Counted from the first letter of the stretch, positions 44,440 through 53,983 are shown. The stretch: DNA of 64,000 bases from Methanospirillum lacunae (GCF_046195335.1 NZ_CP176093.1), one strand, 5' to 3'. Made by a program: numbers and translations. The notes: a model not told the origin generated them from the sequence alone.

Positions 44440-44810
44440 CCTGTTGGTTCTTATTATGCGACCACCGGAGGTACTCACCTATTTGGAAAGGAAGAATATT
44501 CACTCCCCGTCGCAGGTAACTGAATAAGCACATCAGAAAAGATCACTGGTTTTTTTACATCCATTATTATCAATATTCCTGGTATTCTGCAAAATTATCT
44601 CTCTAAAAGTAACCTCGTTTAAAAAGCGCTCATGTTTCTTCCAGGGGACGGTTTAGTGTATAAAAGAATTGATAATGTTCCAGCGCCTTGAATTATCAGA
44701 TTGTAATCATATCAGATGCAAACTTGGGAATGCAATTGTACAAAATGATACATATAGACCTAGAACAAGGCACGGCCACAGTAACCGGTGGAATAAAGAC
44801 TATCCGGGTG
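44440..44810 (+). pseudogene. Fossil third copy of the ADRLP-type surface protein
   Basis: Three blocks upstream of the intact gene at 45 kb match it in order: YYATTGGTHLFGKEEYSLPV plus AGN then TGA (44446-44523) against YASTEGAHLVGEEEYTLSVA; NVPA then, after a one-base deletion, LNYQIVIISDANLG (44674-44740) against DVPAALNYQIAVTPDANSG; and ATVTGGIKTIRV (44774-44810) against TEVTGGIKTLQK. Stops, frameshifts and deletions of about 130 bases separate them. The intergenic space thus contains a degraded tandem duplicate, which also means the true promoter of the intact gene lies closer, within about 250 bases. Confidence 0.75.
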
Positions 44811-45063
44811 ACATTATACATATAAGACTTCAAAGGTAAATCCTAATCTATCAATTTTACGAAAATGTTAGCGGATTTTTTCGGGTGACAAGGATCTATT
44901 TGCATATTCATTTCGAAGAAATATCCTTCGATGGTTCGCAATGTTTATCTATATAACTTGTTTCAATGACATCGGTTGTTCATTATAAGAAACGATTTAT
45001 CATGTATCCACCCATGAGTACTAGTTGATGCTGAGAGTATCGGCAAATATTGTAGGAGTAAGA

Positions 45064-45927
45064 ATGAGATTCTCTATTGCAGCACTTATAGCAGTGGTTG
45101 CCCTTGTGGCACTTACCGGTTTTGCATCAGCAGACCGTCTGCCCAATGCAACCCCTGAAAACCAGGTCTTCTCTATTGATACCGTTATTGATGTTACTGG
45201 AGCAGTCGACGACAAGACCACTATGTCTTGGGTAATTGCAAACCCCAGCTCTATTCCAACCGGAATTCTGAAGGCTGGTCAGTCTATTGCTGATGTCACA
45301 TTCCGTGACTCAATACTCACTAATGGTGGAAAGCTCGCAGAGAACAAGAACTTTGATTTCAACTCCAAGAACCAGGCTAACGGTCTGTACAACATTGAGC
45401 AGCAGAAGGTTCTGACCTACGCCAGCACAGAAGGGGCACACCTGGTCGGGGAAGAGGAATACACTCTCTCAGTTGCAGGTAACTATGGAAGCGGCGACAG
45501 TAACATCCGTTGTGTCTTCTCACAGGCAGACAATAGCAACCTTCCGGCATTCTGTAACATTGTCTCTGCCAAGAGCAGCCTTGTCAATGTAAACAGCGCT
45601 CAGATCTCGACCAAGGGTCAGATTCGTGGAGTAGCCGAGACCGCTGATGTTCCGGCAGCTCTGAACTACCAGATTGCAGTCACTCCTGATGCAAACTCAG
45701 GCAGCGGCTTTGCAGAAGGTACTGTAAAGACAGTCTTTGCAGGCAGCATCATGGAAGCCCGTGATGGCGGCGACAGCAACTATGCATTAAATGGTGCAAA
45801 TGGCGGCGCATCTGCAACCTGGAACAAGACCTCAGCAACCAACACCTGGAAAGACACTACCGAAGTGACCGGTGGCATCAAGACCTTACAGAAGGCCTTC
45901 ACCTACCAGTCCGGATTCAGGGTATAA
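45064..45927 (+). CDS. Abundant-type secreted surface protein (ADRLP family)
   Basis: A 287-residue exported protein with a classical signal peptide (RFSIAALIAVVALVALTGFA, cleavage at ASA-DR). The mature part is a beta-rich, Asn/Ser/Thr-rich protein with repeated strands (VFSIDTVIDVTGAVDDKTTM, EEEYTLSVAGNYGS, LTYAST) and no anchor helix; it ends KAFTYQSGFRV. Family unknown to me. It has two intact-to-broken relatives in this window, and a long leader. Codon use is biased to C-ending and frequent codons, as in highly expressed genes, so a cell-envelope, sheath or matrix protein is a reasonable inference. ATG 45064 follows GTAGGAGTAAGA, a good ribosome site; upstream in-frame ATGs are less likely. 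Confidence 0.82.
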   Translation: MRFSIAALIAVVALVALTGFASADRLPNATPENQVFSIDTVIDVTGAVDDKTTMSWVIANPSSIPTGILKAGQSIADVTFRDSILTNGGKLAENKNFDFNSKNQANGLYNIEQQKVLTYASTEGAHLVGEEEYTLSVAGNYGSGDSNIRCVFSQADNSNLPAFCNIVSAKSSLVNVNSAQISTKGQIRGVAETADVPAALNYQIAVTPDANSGSGFAEGTVKTVFAGSIMEARDGGDSNYALNGANGGASATWNKTSATNTWKDTTEVTGGIKTLQKAFTYQSGFRV

Positions 45928-46062
45928 TCTCTGAATTAAAACTTTCCACTTTTTTTTAATTGTTTAACAGCACTGACTTCGGTTTTATTGAAATGACGGA
46001 TGTTTCCTGATTATAAAAAGAGTTTCAGGTCTTCAGGGAAAGGTTCAGGTTTTTAGCATCGT

Positions 46063-46992
46063 TTACCTGATTAGTGTGCCCTGGATGAATTTCATTCCAC
46101 TCAAAATCTGCTTCTCCGATCCATCGGTTTCACCGCTGCACTCAATTCTTACTTCTATGTATGGGGTGAGTGGGCCGGCTGCGATCTTTGGTCCCAAAAT
46201 TTCCTGTACCTGATAGAGGCCCGCAGAGTTTGACATCCGGATAGCGATTACTATTGGAATTTCCTGTCCTCGTTCTATCTGCACTGTGTCGATAGATAGT
46301 GCAGATATTGTGTGAATAGAAACCCTCCCCTGATCGTAGGCAGTTCTCGCTCTCCCTGTGGTCATGTCAGTTGCATCCCCTATACAGACTGCTCCGGCTT
46401 CAATGGTGAGGGGTTTTGGCTCTCCATGATGGGTGTAGATCGATCCCAGAATGAATGCCCTGATTCTTGCCATCTTCTCCTGATCTTCATAGATCTGCGG
46501 GAGAATTCGATCGAGGATGGGACTTGCAAGGAGAAGGCTGTGTGAAATATGATCTGTTCTGTGGACCTCATTCCCTATATCGTGACATAACGCAGCTGTT
46601 AATACTATCAAAAAGGCATCATCAAGATCACCCATCCCTGAGTTGATGATATCGGGAACAATGCCTCCGGCGATGAGATATTCGAGTATCTGAAGAGCAG
46701 ATGCAGTTGCAACAATGGCATGAACTCTTCCGTGGTCATTCATCCCAAGTTTCTCGACTGTTATATAGTTTGCACACTCCCAATGTATTACAAGGTCGGA
46801 ATCATGGGAGAGAAGATCCCAGGCTTTATTGGTTTTAAGCCTGCTTCTCACAAGGTTGGCAATAAGAGAGAGTGATCGCTGTCTGATCTCTTCCTCTGAG
46901 AACTCTGACTGGGTATTGGTATGAATATCGTATTTGTCTAATCCCATCAGTTCTGAAATGTTTGGGGGAATCGGGGTGGAACTGCTGTCCAT
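46063..46992 (-). CDS. HD-domain phosphohydrolase
   Basis: A 309-residue soluble protein with an HD domain (about 80-210): first His in GRVHAIVATA (H91), the HD pair in LCHDIGNEVHRTDHIS (H137-D138) and further His in YTHHGEP and later D in GDATDMTTG. This is the metal-dependent phosphohydrolase fold (COG1418-like) seen in archaeal HDIG proteins. Substrate may be a nucleotide, cyclic nucleotide or a phosphorylated RNA end. The C-terminal 100 residues form a separate beta-rich domain (GRVSIHTISALSIDTVQIER) typical of the archaeal members. It stands alone. Confidence 0.88.
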   Translation of the reverse strand: MDSSSTPIPPNISELMGLDKYDIHTNTQSEFSEEEIRQRSLSLIANLVRSRLKTNKAWDLLSHDSDLVIHWECANYITVEKLGMNDHGRVHAIVATASALQILEYLIAGGIVPDIINSGMGDLDDAFLIVLTAALCHDIGNEVHRTDHISHSLLLASPILDRILPQIYEDQEKMARIRAFILGSIYTHHGEPKPLTIEAGAVCIGDATDMTTGRARTAYDQGRVSIHTISALSIDTVQIERGQEIPIVIAIRMSNSAGLYQVQEILGPKIAAGPLTPYIEVRIECSGETDGSEKQILSGMKFIQGTLIR

Positions 46993-47208
46993 GGGGATAC
47001 TCCTGTTGATATCTACAAGGTTGTTTCTTACCGAGTTTATGGTAGTATCAGTTTCTCTATATTTTTGTTATGCCTCATCTGGACATATTGTTCAAAATTT
47101 CCTCTCATATGTGGGTTTTGTTAGTATTACTTCTTTTTATTGGTTAAAATGGTCTTAAGATATTGTCTTTAGGAAAAATCTATATATTTTTGAAGGCGAT
47201 GATCAATT

Positions 47209-47670
47209 ATGGTGGATTCAGACACCATTTCTGGTCCTGCCGGGCATCCCTGCCTTTGGTGTGGAAATTTGACCGGATCACGGAAGACGTACTGTTCTGA
47301 TATCTGTGAAAGGCGGTTTCTCACCTGGCTGGAAACTGAACCTGCATCTGTCAGGGGAAGCAGGCCGCCATTCTGGAATCTTATCCGGCGTCAGGCCCTT
47401 GAGCGGGATGGACACCAGTGCCAGATCTGTGGTAATACTGCAGAGCTCTCGGTCCATCACATAGTTCCTCTTTCTGAAGGTGGTGATTCAACACTCCACA
47501 ACCTTAGAGTTCTCTGTCATTCATGCCACCAGAAAGAGCATGGGCGGCACACGTCGATTGTCAGAAAGAAGAAATTTAGGATAAGGATACGACACCAGCC
47601 AATGTATATTCCTGCCACTTTCTTTGGAGACTGGATAAACCAGTCGGGAGGAGAGGTATATCCATCATAG
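47209..47670 (+). CDS. HNH endonuclease with N-terminal zinc knuckle
   Basis: A 153-residue protein. An N-terminal zinc knuckle (HPCLWCGNLTGSRKTYCSDI, then CERRF) is followed by an HNH domain (about 60-110): FWNLIRRQALERDGHQCQIC, then AELSVHHIVPLSEGGDSTLH, NLRVLCHSCHQKEHG. The HH-x14-N-x8-H core and two CxxC pairs that bind the structural zinc are complete, so it should be active. HNH proteins of this size are found in restriction, homing, and repair. With no restriction or phage genes next to it, its role is open. Confidence 0.9.
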   Translation: MVDSDTISGPAGHPCLWCGNLTGSRKTYCSDICERRFLTWLETEPASVRGSRPPFWNLIRRQALERDGHQCQICGNTAELSVHHIVPLSEGGDSTLHNLRVLCHSCHQKEHGRHTSIVRKKKFRIRIRHQPMYIPATFFGDWINQSGGEVYPS

Positions 47671-47781
47671 GATTACAGTGCATATCATATTGTTTTAGAG
47701 CAACCACATGAAACGATATTTGTTCCAATGCGTGCAAATGATTTATTTTCAATGAATAGGACACCTCTCAAGATTATACCA

Positions 47782-48615
47782 TTAACCATCTTTTTTGTGA
47801 GAAGGTGCCTGGCAACCCTCAAGGTGTCGAGAAAAATTTGATATTCTGTCCCTGGTCATCAGGATGATCACCTTGTTTGAAGAATGGAGTCCTGATACCT
47901 TTTTCGCCCTTATGGGTGGTATGGAAAAAGCCTCTCGATCATCAATCACGAGGTCTAGAATATTTCTGATCTCAATGTACTGATCTATATCAGGATTAGA
48001 GTCCGGTGGGTGGGGCAGGCAATCAGGACCGGGAGGTGTAAAAAGTCTAATGGTTACATCTTTGCTCTTGAATCTCTCTATTAACTCCTGTTCCTGTATT
48101 AGATTGTCAGATATGATAGTCAGAGAAATGGCCGGGCATCTGATTTTTGTTTTAAAGAATATGGGGAGATAACGTTCTCCCATAACACAGTCAATCTTAT
48201 GGTCAGCCCCGGTGATAAGATCCAGGATTTTATGTTCTACTACGGTATTCCCATATACCGACCAGACAGCCTCATCCAGTTCTTCTGTTATCTTCTCTCT
48301 TTTGAGTCGGTCTAACTCTTCTGCTGCAATTGAAGCAGCCTGGGTATGAGTTTCAAGAAGAATACGGAGGGCGGTTTCAGGGTGTACTGGCGCATATACG
48401 GCAGGTTTAGTATATTTTTTAAAAACAAGGCCCATATCTTGTAATTTTTGAAGGCTTTCGTAGATACTTGGTTTTGAAATGTGCAGGAATTCGATGAGAT
48501 CCCTGGCTCCTGCCTGATCATACAGGACAAGTGCTGCATATACTTTAGCCTCGTATGTTGTAAGACCGAGCGTATTGAGAGCAGAGATAAGAGGTTGGTG
48601 GAACTTGTCTGTCAT
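47782..48615 (-). CDS. TrmB-family transcriptional regulator
   Basis: A 277-residue regulator with the TrmB winged helix at the N-terminus (LNTLGLTTYEAKVYAALVLY, then FLHISKPSIYESLQKLQDMG) and a coiled linker (RLKREKITEEL). The C-terminal half resembles the regulatory domain of archaeal TrmB-like proteins, without the sugar-binding module of true TrmB. It is divergent from a CotH gene with a 155-base gap that contains a palindromic element found again before the second CotH gene, so it probably controls both. Confidence 0.9.
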   Translation of the reverse strand: MTDKFHQPLISALNTLGLTTYEAKVYAALVLYDQAGARDLIEFLHISKPSIYESLQKLQDMGLVFKKYTKPAVYAPVHPETALRILLETHTQAASIAAEELDRLKREKITEELDEAVWSVYGNTVVEHKILDLITGADHKIDCVMGERYLPIFFKTKIRCPAISLTIISDNLIQEQELIERFKSKDVTIRLFTPPGPDCLPHPPDSNPDIDQYIEIRNILDLVIDDREAFSIPPIRAKKVSGLHSSNKVIILMTRDRISNFSRHLEGCQAPSHKKDG

Positions 48616-48635
48616 ATACTAATCAGATACCTGTT

Positions 48636-48670
48636 AATATCCAACTCATTGGTTGTAAAATTTTTTACTA
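48636..48670. promoter_or_regulatory. Candidate TrmB operator in the trmB-cotH divergent region
   Basis: A 35-base block starting AATATCCAAC and ending TTTTTTACTA contains CAACTCATTGGTTG (48642-48655), an inverted repeat CAAC/GTTG. The same block recurs before the second cotH gene with 29 of 35 bases identical. It lies between the regulator and cotH1 and is therefore the best operator candidate. Confidence 0.55.
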
Positions 48671-48770
48671 GTATTTCCGGACAACACTGACGATAGTAGA
48701 TTTCTCTGCGGTTCTGATTATCTCAATTGCCGTATGATTGACTCTATAGTTTAGATAAGGTACTGACATC

Positions 48771-50414
48771 ATGAAACCAAAATTGTATGCAGGATTAATT
48801 CTTGTAACTATAGTGATTGCCAGCATGGGTCTGGTTCTCGCAGCCGATTCCTCTTTAAAGATGGGTAACACGGATAGTAAAAATCTGACTTTTTCTTCAT
48901 TACCTGATTATCAGGTTATGTTCCCGCAGAACTCTGTACAACGTATTGACATCATCATTACTCCTGAAGATTGGCAGAAGATGCTTGATGATATGACTCA
49001 CAGATATGGTGAATTTGGGAATAGTTCACAGATGCCGATGGGTGGGCCGGGTCCTGGAAATCCTGATGAGGATGGTCCCGGAAAAGGAGAGATGCATCAA
49101 GGCCTGGAGATGAATCAGGATGATTCTGACAATCCTGTTGTTGTTCCCGCAAAAGTGACTGTCCAGAATGTTACTCTTGATAAAATTGGGATAAGGTTTA
49201 AAGGACAGAGTTCGCTCTCTGGTTCATGGAGAGAAGGATCTTACAAGATCTCCATGAAACTAAACTGTGATGAGTACGAGGATGAAAACCCAGAATTGAA
49301 AAATCAGAAACTCTTTGGATTTGACGAACTCAGCCTGAAGAGCGGGTTTGGTGACAGTTCCCTGATTCGTGATAAGGTTGTCCCTGATATCTTCCGGAAT
49401 GCCGGTGTTCCTGCCCCGGAAACTGCCTTTTACCAGGTATATGTGGACACCGGAAGCGGACCTGTATACTTTGGATTGTACACAATGATCGAAGATGTTG
49501 CGGATACAATGATTACTTCACAGTTCACGAATGGGTCTGGCAATCTGTACAAGGCAGAAAACATTCGTACATCGTCCTTTGCAAACTCATCCTTTAATAT
49601 TAGCGGGTTTAGTAAGGAGACCAACAAGAAGAAAGGGTCCGCTGATCTTGAACAGATTTACGAAGCCCTGAACTCAGATCTCCGAACAACAGATCCTGCT
49701 GCATGGCGTTCAGGTCTTGAATCAATTCTCAATGTGGATGAGTTCATCACCTGGCTTGCAGCAAACACCATCATTCAGAACTGGGACACCTATGGTATGG
49801 CGTCTCATAATTTCTTCTTATACCATAATCCGGAAGATGGTCGGTTTGTCTGGATCCCCTGGGACAATAATGAGGCATTGCAGAATCGGTCTGCAGGGAT
49901 GGGTGGCAACTTTGGACCAGGTGCTGGAATAGGATCAGAAAACCTGTCACCAGCTGCGGGACCTGGGTTTGCCAGGATGCCACCTGAACCTGGAAATGAT
50001 TCCCCGATGAATGGACCACCCGGGGGTCAAGGCATTGGTGGAGGAATGGGAGGTGATCATCCGTTGGGTGGTCAGTTAAGCCTCAGCCTTGATGAAGTTG
50101 ATGACCAGTGGCCGCTCATAAGATATCTTATGGACGATCCGGTGTACCATGAGAAGTATGTTCAAGCGGTTGAGAAGGTAATATCTGGAGCATTTTATCC
50201 AGATAATCTGAAACCGCTCTATACTAAAAATCATGATCTCATTGCACCATATGTTATCGGGGAAAATGGAGAACAGAAGGGTTATACTCTGCTCAAAAGT
50301 CCTGAAGAATTTAATTCATCACTTGAAGCTTTGCTCTCTCATGCAGATTCCAGGTACACCGATACAATGGCGTACCTGGCAGAGATGAAAGGCAACTTAG
50401 CCGGGGCTTCCTGA
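48771..50414 (+). CDS. Secreted CotH-kinase family protein (first copy)
   Basis: A 547-residue exported protein with signal peptide (LILVTIVIASMGLVLAADS). The CotH domain (about 45-330) shows IDIIITPEDWQKMLDDMTHR, GIRFKGQSSLSGSWREGSYK, LRDK-like LIRDKVVPDIFRNAGVPAPE, FGLYTMIEDVADTMITSQF, and later NWDTYGMASHNFFLYHNPED and WIPWDNNEAL. These include the ATP-binding residues known from CotH. Two Gly/Pro/Met-rich stretches interrupt the domain. CotH proteins are secreted protein kinases in bacteria and fungi. Here the gene is followed by a paralog and VTC-type polymerase, the usual cassette. No membrane anchor. Confidence 0.9.
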   Translation: MKPKLYAGLILVTIVIASMGLVLAADSSLKMGNTDSKNLTFSSLPDYQVMFPQNSVQRIDIIITPEDWQKMLDDMTHRYGEFGNSSQMPMGGPGPGNPDEDGPGKGEMHQGLEMNQDDSDNPVVVPAKVTVQNVTLDKIGIRFKGQSSLSGSWREGSYKISMKLNCDEYEDENPELKNQKLFGFDELSLKSGFGDSSLIRDKVVPDIFRNAGVPAPETAFYQVYVDTGSGPVYFGLYTMIEDVADTMITSQFTNGSGNLYKAENIRTSSFANSSFNISGFSKETNKKKGSADLEQIYEALNSDLRTTDPAAWRSGLESILNVDEFITWLAANTIIQNWDTYGMASHNFFLYHNPEDGRFVWIPWDNNEALQNRSAGMGGNFGPGAGIGSENLSPAAGPGFARMPPEPGNDSPMNGPPGGQGIGGGMGGDHPLGGQLSLSLDEVDDQWPLIRYLMDDPVYHEKYVQAVEKVISGAFYPDNLKPLYTKNHDLIAPYVIGENGEQKGYTLLKSPEEFNSSLEALLSHADSRYTDTMAYLAEMKGNLAGAS

Positions 50415-50739
50415 TCCAATATCTTTCAATTATCCTGTTTTTTCTCAAAAAAGGTTCTATTTTTCCTTGATTCATAATGTGATTTTCCATCAGTTGATGT
50501 TAGACCTTTGCTATGGTCTCTTCGAACTGAAAGATTCAATATCCAACCCTGTTGTTGTGAAATTCTTTACTACCTAGCATAGCAACCATTGGTTGTATCA
50601 GATTAATCATATTCTCAATAGGTCGGTAAGTTATGTACTACTATATAGTCTGCTCTTTCGCACATGGCAGAATATGACCTCTGGGAAGTGATTCTGAGAT
50701 GATAACAACCCTGTCCGGAGAGAGAATCCCCGGACCGTC
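50415..50739. promoter_or_regulatory. Leader of the second cotH gene with repeated operator and hairpin
   Basis: It holds the second copy of the 35-base element (50538-50572), a perfect palindrome CAACCATTGGTTG (50583-50595) and, directly before the start, GTCCGG (50713-50718) and CCGGAC (50730-50735), whose loop contains GGAGAGAG-like ribosome-site sequence. The first two are candidate TrmB sites; the hairpin could hide or expose the ribosome site. Confidence 0.5.
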
Positions 50740-52434
50740 ATGAAAACCAACATCGGAATGAATGAAATGATATATACTCGAATTCTGCCAGTTCTCATTA
50801 TCCTGCTCAGTGCAGGGCTGGTTCAGGCAGCTGTGATCTCCAATACCTCATCTCCAGGCATGGTATCTACCCTTGCCACAACCGATTCAAAACAGGATAA
50901 TCTGGATACAGGGGCTGATGATTCAGATGAACCCGACTATGATCTGGTATTTCCAAATAACTCTGTAAATCGGATTGATCTAGTCATAAAACCTGATGAC
51001 TGGCAGAAGATGCTGAATAACATGACCGAACTCTACGGTGAATTTGGAAATAACACTCAAATGCCTCTACCAAATGAGAATTTCACTCCAGGTGAAAATT
51101 CTGGAGAGATGGGTATGCCTGGTGGGCATGGGATGCCTGACGTGAATCCCGTGTATGTTCCTGCCCAAGTCACGTTGAATGGAAAAACCCTTGATAATGT
51201 AGGGGTCAGGTTTAAAGGATTCAGCTCTCTATCAGGATCCTGGCGCGAAGGCACATACAAAATATCTCTGAAATTAGACTGTGATCAATTCAAGGATGAT
51301 CATCCTGAAATTAAAGGACAGACTCTCTATGGATTTGATAGACTCAATCTCCAGAGTGGGTATGGGGACAATTCCCTGATGAGGGACAAGATTGTCACAG
51401 AGATCTTCCGCGATGCTGGGGTCCGTGCTCCCAGAGCCTCTTTCTATCAATTATACATCGATAAAGGGAATGGTCCGGAGTATTTCGGTCTTTACACGAT
51501 GATCGAAGACGTGGGAGATACCATGATCTCATCCCAGTTCGACGATGATTCTGGTAATTTGTACAAAGCCGAAGGTGAACATGATGCAACCTTCCAAAAC
51601 GGCACATTCAACTCCAGTTTCTTTGATAAGGAGACAAATAAGAAGCAGAATGATTACAGTGATCTTGAACAGTTCTACACTGCATTGAACTCTGAAAAGA
51701 GAATATCAGATCCTTCAGCATGGAGATCTGATCTTGAATCCATCTTTGATGTAAACGAGTTCATCACCTGGCTTGCAACAAACACTGTCATCCAGAATTG
51801 GGATACATACGGCTCGATGGCCCATAATTTCTATCTGTATACCAATCCTTCAACCGGCCAGGTAACCTGGATTCCCTGGGACAACAACTTTGCACTGCAG
51901 AATGGCTCTGAAGGTATGGGTGGAGATCACCCTGATTTTGGTAACTTCTCTGCCGGAAACAACTTCCCGTTCTCATCTGGTATGGACAATGTTGGCAATC
52001 AGGATGTGGGCACCAATGTGAACCTGACACCCAAAGCATTCCCAATGAGAGGTCCTGGGGGTATGGGGGATGGGATGAACATGACCCATATGGGACCTGG
52101 TGGCGCAACGCAGGAGATCAGTCTTGGAAATGTCACGAGTGACTGGCCTCTTATCAGGTATCTGATGGATGATCCGGTATATCACCAGAAATATGTGAGT
52201 GCAGTTGATGCAGTCATCACTGAAGTGTTCAACCCGGATCGGATGAATGCCATCTATACCAGAAATCACGAACTCATCAGCCCGTATGTGGTGGGGGAGA
52301 ATGGAGAGCAGGAAGGATATACACACCTAAAGAGTTCAGAGGATTTCACGAAATCCCTTGACTCACTGATCTCCCACACCTCATCACAGTACGAGGCTGC
52401 ACAGAAGTTCCTTAAAGATCAGGGGGTTGCATGA
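50740..52434 (+). CDS. Secreted CotH-kinase family protein (second copy)
   Basis: A 564-residue paralog of the preceding gene, sharing the motifs IKPDDWQKMLNNMTELYGEF, VGVRFKGFSSLSGSWREGTY, LMRDKIVTEIFRDAGVRAPR, FGLYTMIEDVGDTMISSQF, NWDTYGSMAHNFYLY and WIPWDNNFAL. A signal peptide (YTRILPVLIILLSAGLVQAA) and Asp/Ser-rich linker precede the domain; the low-complexity Gly/Met/Pro inserts differ from copy one. Starts at ATG 50740, 50758 or 50767 all keep the signal peptide. Its stop overlaps the start of the VTC polymerase gene by four bases. The CotH, VTC and DUF4956 proteins probably act together. Confidence 0.9.
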   Translation: MKTNIGMNEMIYTRILPVLIILLSAGLVQAAVISNTSSPGMVSTLATTDSKQDNLDTGADDSDEPDYDLVFPNNSVNRIDLVIKPDDWQKMLNNMTELYGEFGNNTQMPLPNENFTPGENSGEMGMPGGHGMPDVNPVYVPAQVTLNGKTLDNVGVRFKGFSSLSGSWREGTYKISLKLDCDQFKDDHPEIKGQTLYGFDRLNLQSGYGDNSLMRDKIVTEIFRDAGVRAPRASFYQLYIDKGNGPEYFGLYTMIEDVGDTMISSQFDDDSGNLYKAEGEHDATFQNGTFNSSFFDKETNKKQNDYSDLEQFYTALNSEKRISDPSAWRSDLESIFDVNEFITWLATNTVIQNWDTYGSMAHNFYLYTNPSTGQVTWIPWDNNFALQNGSEGMGGDHPDFGNFSAGNNFPFSSGMDNVGNQDVGTNVNLTPKAFPMRGPGGMGDGMNMTHMGPGGATQEISLGNVTSDWPLIRYLMDDPVYHQKYVSAVDAVITEVFNPDRMNAIYTRNHELISPYVVGENGEQEGYTHLKSSEDFTKSLDSLISHTSSQYEAAQKFLKDQGVA

Positions 52435-53234
52435 TGGAATCCGTGCAACATGTATCCGAAAAAGAACAATCACCTGATACTGTTCTTGATCGGTTCCAGT
52501 CCATTGGACTTGAAGAGATGGAGCATGCCAGTTTGCAGGACCGTAAAGAGTCTAAATACCTGCTTACTGCAGAGCAGGCTCGGGATCTTATCTTACATCT
52601 CCCTGATACATACCGGGTATTTGAGGTAAATGGGCAACGTGTCCAGACCTATTCGACAACATATTATGACTCACCTCATTTGAGCCTTTACCTGACCCAT
52701 CATAACGGAAACAAACCACGCTACAAAGTAAGGACCAGGTCGTATGTTGGGTCTGATCTGAGTTTCATTGAAGTCAAAGAGAAGAAGAACACCGGAAGGA
52801 CAGTAAAACACAGGCTGCAAACTGATGGGCTCATTACAACCCTGGGGGCAGATCTCCGTGAATTTTTTAGTTCATGTCTTCCATATGATTACTCCCAGTT
52901 CATGCCGGTTTTAGTCAATGAATACAAACGTATCACACTTGTATCAACAACCGGTCCTGAACGTATCACTCTGGATGTTGATCTCTCTTATCATTGTGCA
53001 TCGACAGATCTAGCCCTTCCTGAAATTGTGATTGCTGAATTGAAGCGGAGTAGTGAACACTCTGACTCACCAGCTTTTGACTATCTGACCCGGATGCGGG
53101 TAAAACCAAAAGGATTCTCTAAGTACTGTATCGGGATCTCATTATTGTACGGTAACCTGATCAAACATAACAACTTCAACATGACACTCCGCTTACTCCA
53201 GAAGATGATGCACGGAGGACCGATACGATGGTAA
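52431..53234 (+). CDS. VTC-domain polyphosphate polymerase
   Basis: A 267-residue protein of the VTC/TTM fold, which polymerises ATP gamma-phosphate into polyphosphate. The tunnel residues are in RKESKYLLTAEQARDLI, TYSTTYYDSPHLSLYLTHHN, RYKVRTRSYVGSDLSFIEVK, EKKNTGRTVKHRL, and later DVDLSYHC and EIVIAELKRSSEHS. All basic and acidic positions expected for the tunnel (ExK, RxR, ExK) are kept. It overlaps both neighbours by four and seven bases, giving a CotH-VTC-DUF4956 cassette. In archaea such polymerases are little studied. A phosphate store fits the many pst genes nearby. Confidence 0.88.
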   Translation: MMESVQHVSEKEQSPDTVLDRFQSIGLEEMEHASLQDRKESKYLLTAEQARDLILHLPDTYRVFEVNGQRVQTYSTTYYDSPHLSLYLTHHNGNKPRYKVRTRSYVGSDLSFIEVKEKKNTGRTVKHRLQTDGLITTLGADLREFFSSCLPYDYSQFMPVLVNEYKRITLVSTTGPERITLDVDLSYHCASTDLALPEIVIAELKRSSEHSDSPAFDYLTRMRVKPKGFSKYCIGISLLYGNLIKHNNFNMTLRLLQKMMHGGPIRW

Positions 53235-53893
53235 TTTCAGATTCTGTTTTATTTGTCGCCGGGATGGTAATAAATCTCATCTTCTCCCTGATCATTGTCA
53301 GAGGAATTTACTATCCTCATCGGCGGGCACAGGACTATGTCTTTACATTCATGGCCTTCTCAGTGGTTGTATACCTGATAATGGGTCTTTTCACATCGGT
53401 CGAGCTCTCAATAGGTGCCGGGTTTGGATTGTTTGCACTCTTCTCTGTATTGCGGTACCGCACCGATACGGTCCCGATCAGGGAGATGACCTATCTCTTT
53501 GTCATCATCGCTCTCCCGATCCTGAACTCGATCCTTTTTGGGAGTGGTCAGTATGTCAACATGGTCCTTTCAAATCTCATGATCATCCTGGTTCTCTGGA
53601 TCCTTGAGAAAAAATGGGGATTTAGGTATGAACAGTGTAAACTGGTCAGGTACGAAAGGATCGAACTCGTACGGGCAGATATGCGGGATGAATTGATCGC
53701 CGATATCAGGGATCGAACTGGCCTTCCGGTGACGAAGGTTGAGGTTATTGAGATGGATTATCTACGTGACTCAGCTGACCTCATGATCTCGTATGATGAG
53801 AACGCTCCCCTGGTTCCCAAAGATCCTTCCCTGGTTTCACCACTTCAGAACAATCCTGATCAACTTCCTTCAATAGGGATCACAGGTCAGTAA
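53228..53893 (+). CDS. DUF4956 membrane protein
   Basis: A 221-residue protein with four helices in the first 130 residues (SVLFVAGMVINLIFSLIIVR, FTFMAFSVVVYLIMGLFTSV, GAGFGLFALFSVLRYRTDTV, LVLWILEKKWGFRYEQCKLV region) and a cytosolic C-terminal domain (IELVRADMRDELIADIRDRT, LPVTKVEVIEMDYLRDSADL). DUF4956 is nearly always encoded beside a VTC polymerase and CotH proteins, so it may transport or anchor polyphosphate or its precursors. The RYRTDTVPIREMTYLF motif is the usual family signature. It overlaps the VTC gene by seven bases. Confidence 0.9.
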   Translation: MVISDSVLFVAGMVINLIFSLIIVRGIYYPHRRAQDYVFTFMAFSVVVYLIMGLFTSVELSIGAGFGLFALFSVLRYRTDTVPIREMTYLFVIIALPILNSILFGSGQYVNMVLSNLMIILVLWILEKKWGFRYEQCKLVRYERIELVRADMRDELIADIRDRTGLPVTKVEVIEMDYLRDSADLMISYDENAPLVPKDPSLVSPLQNNPDQLPSIGITGQ

Positions 53894-53983
53894 CCCCTTT
53901 TTGAGATAAACATGATAGTATCTGATAATTCTCCTAGTGGAACGGCTAAACAGTTTGTACATGGCTGCTGGCAACACAGGCCA

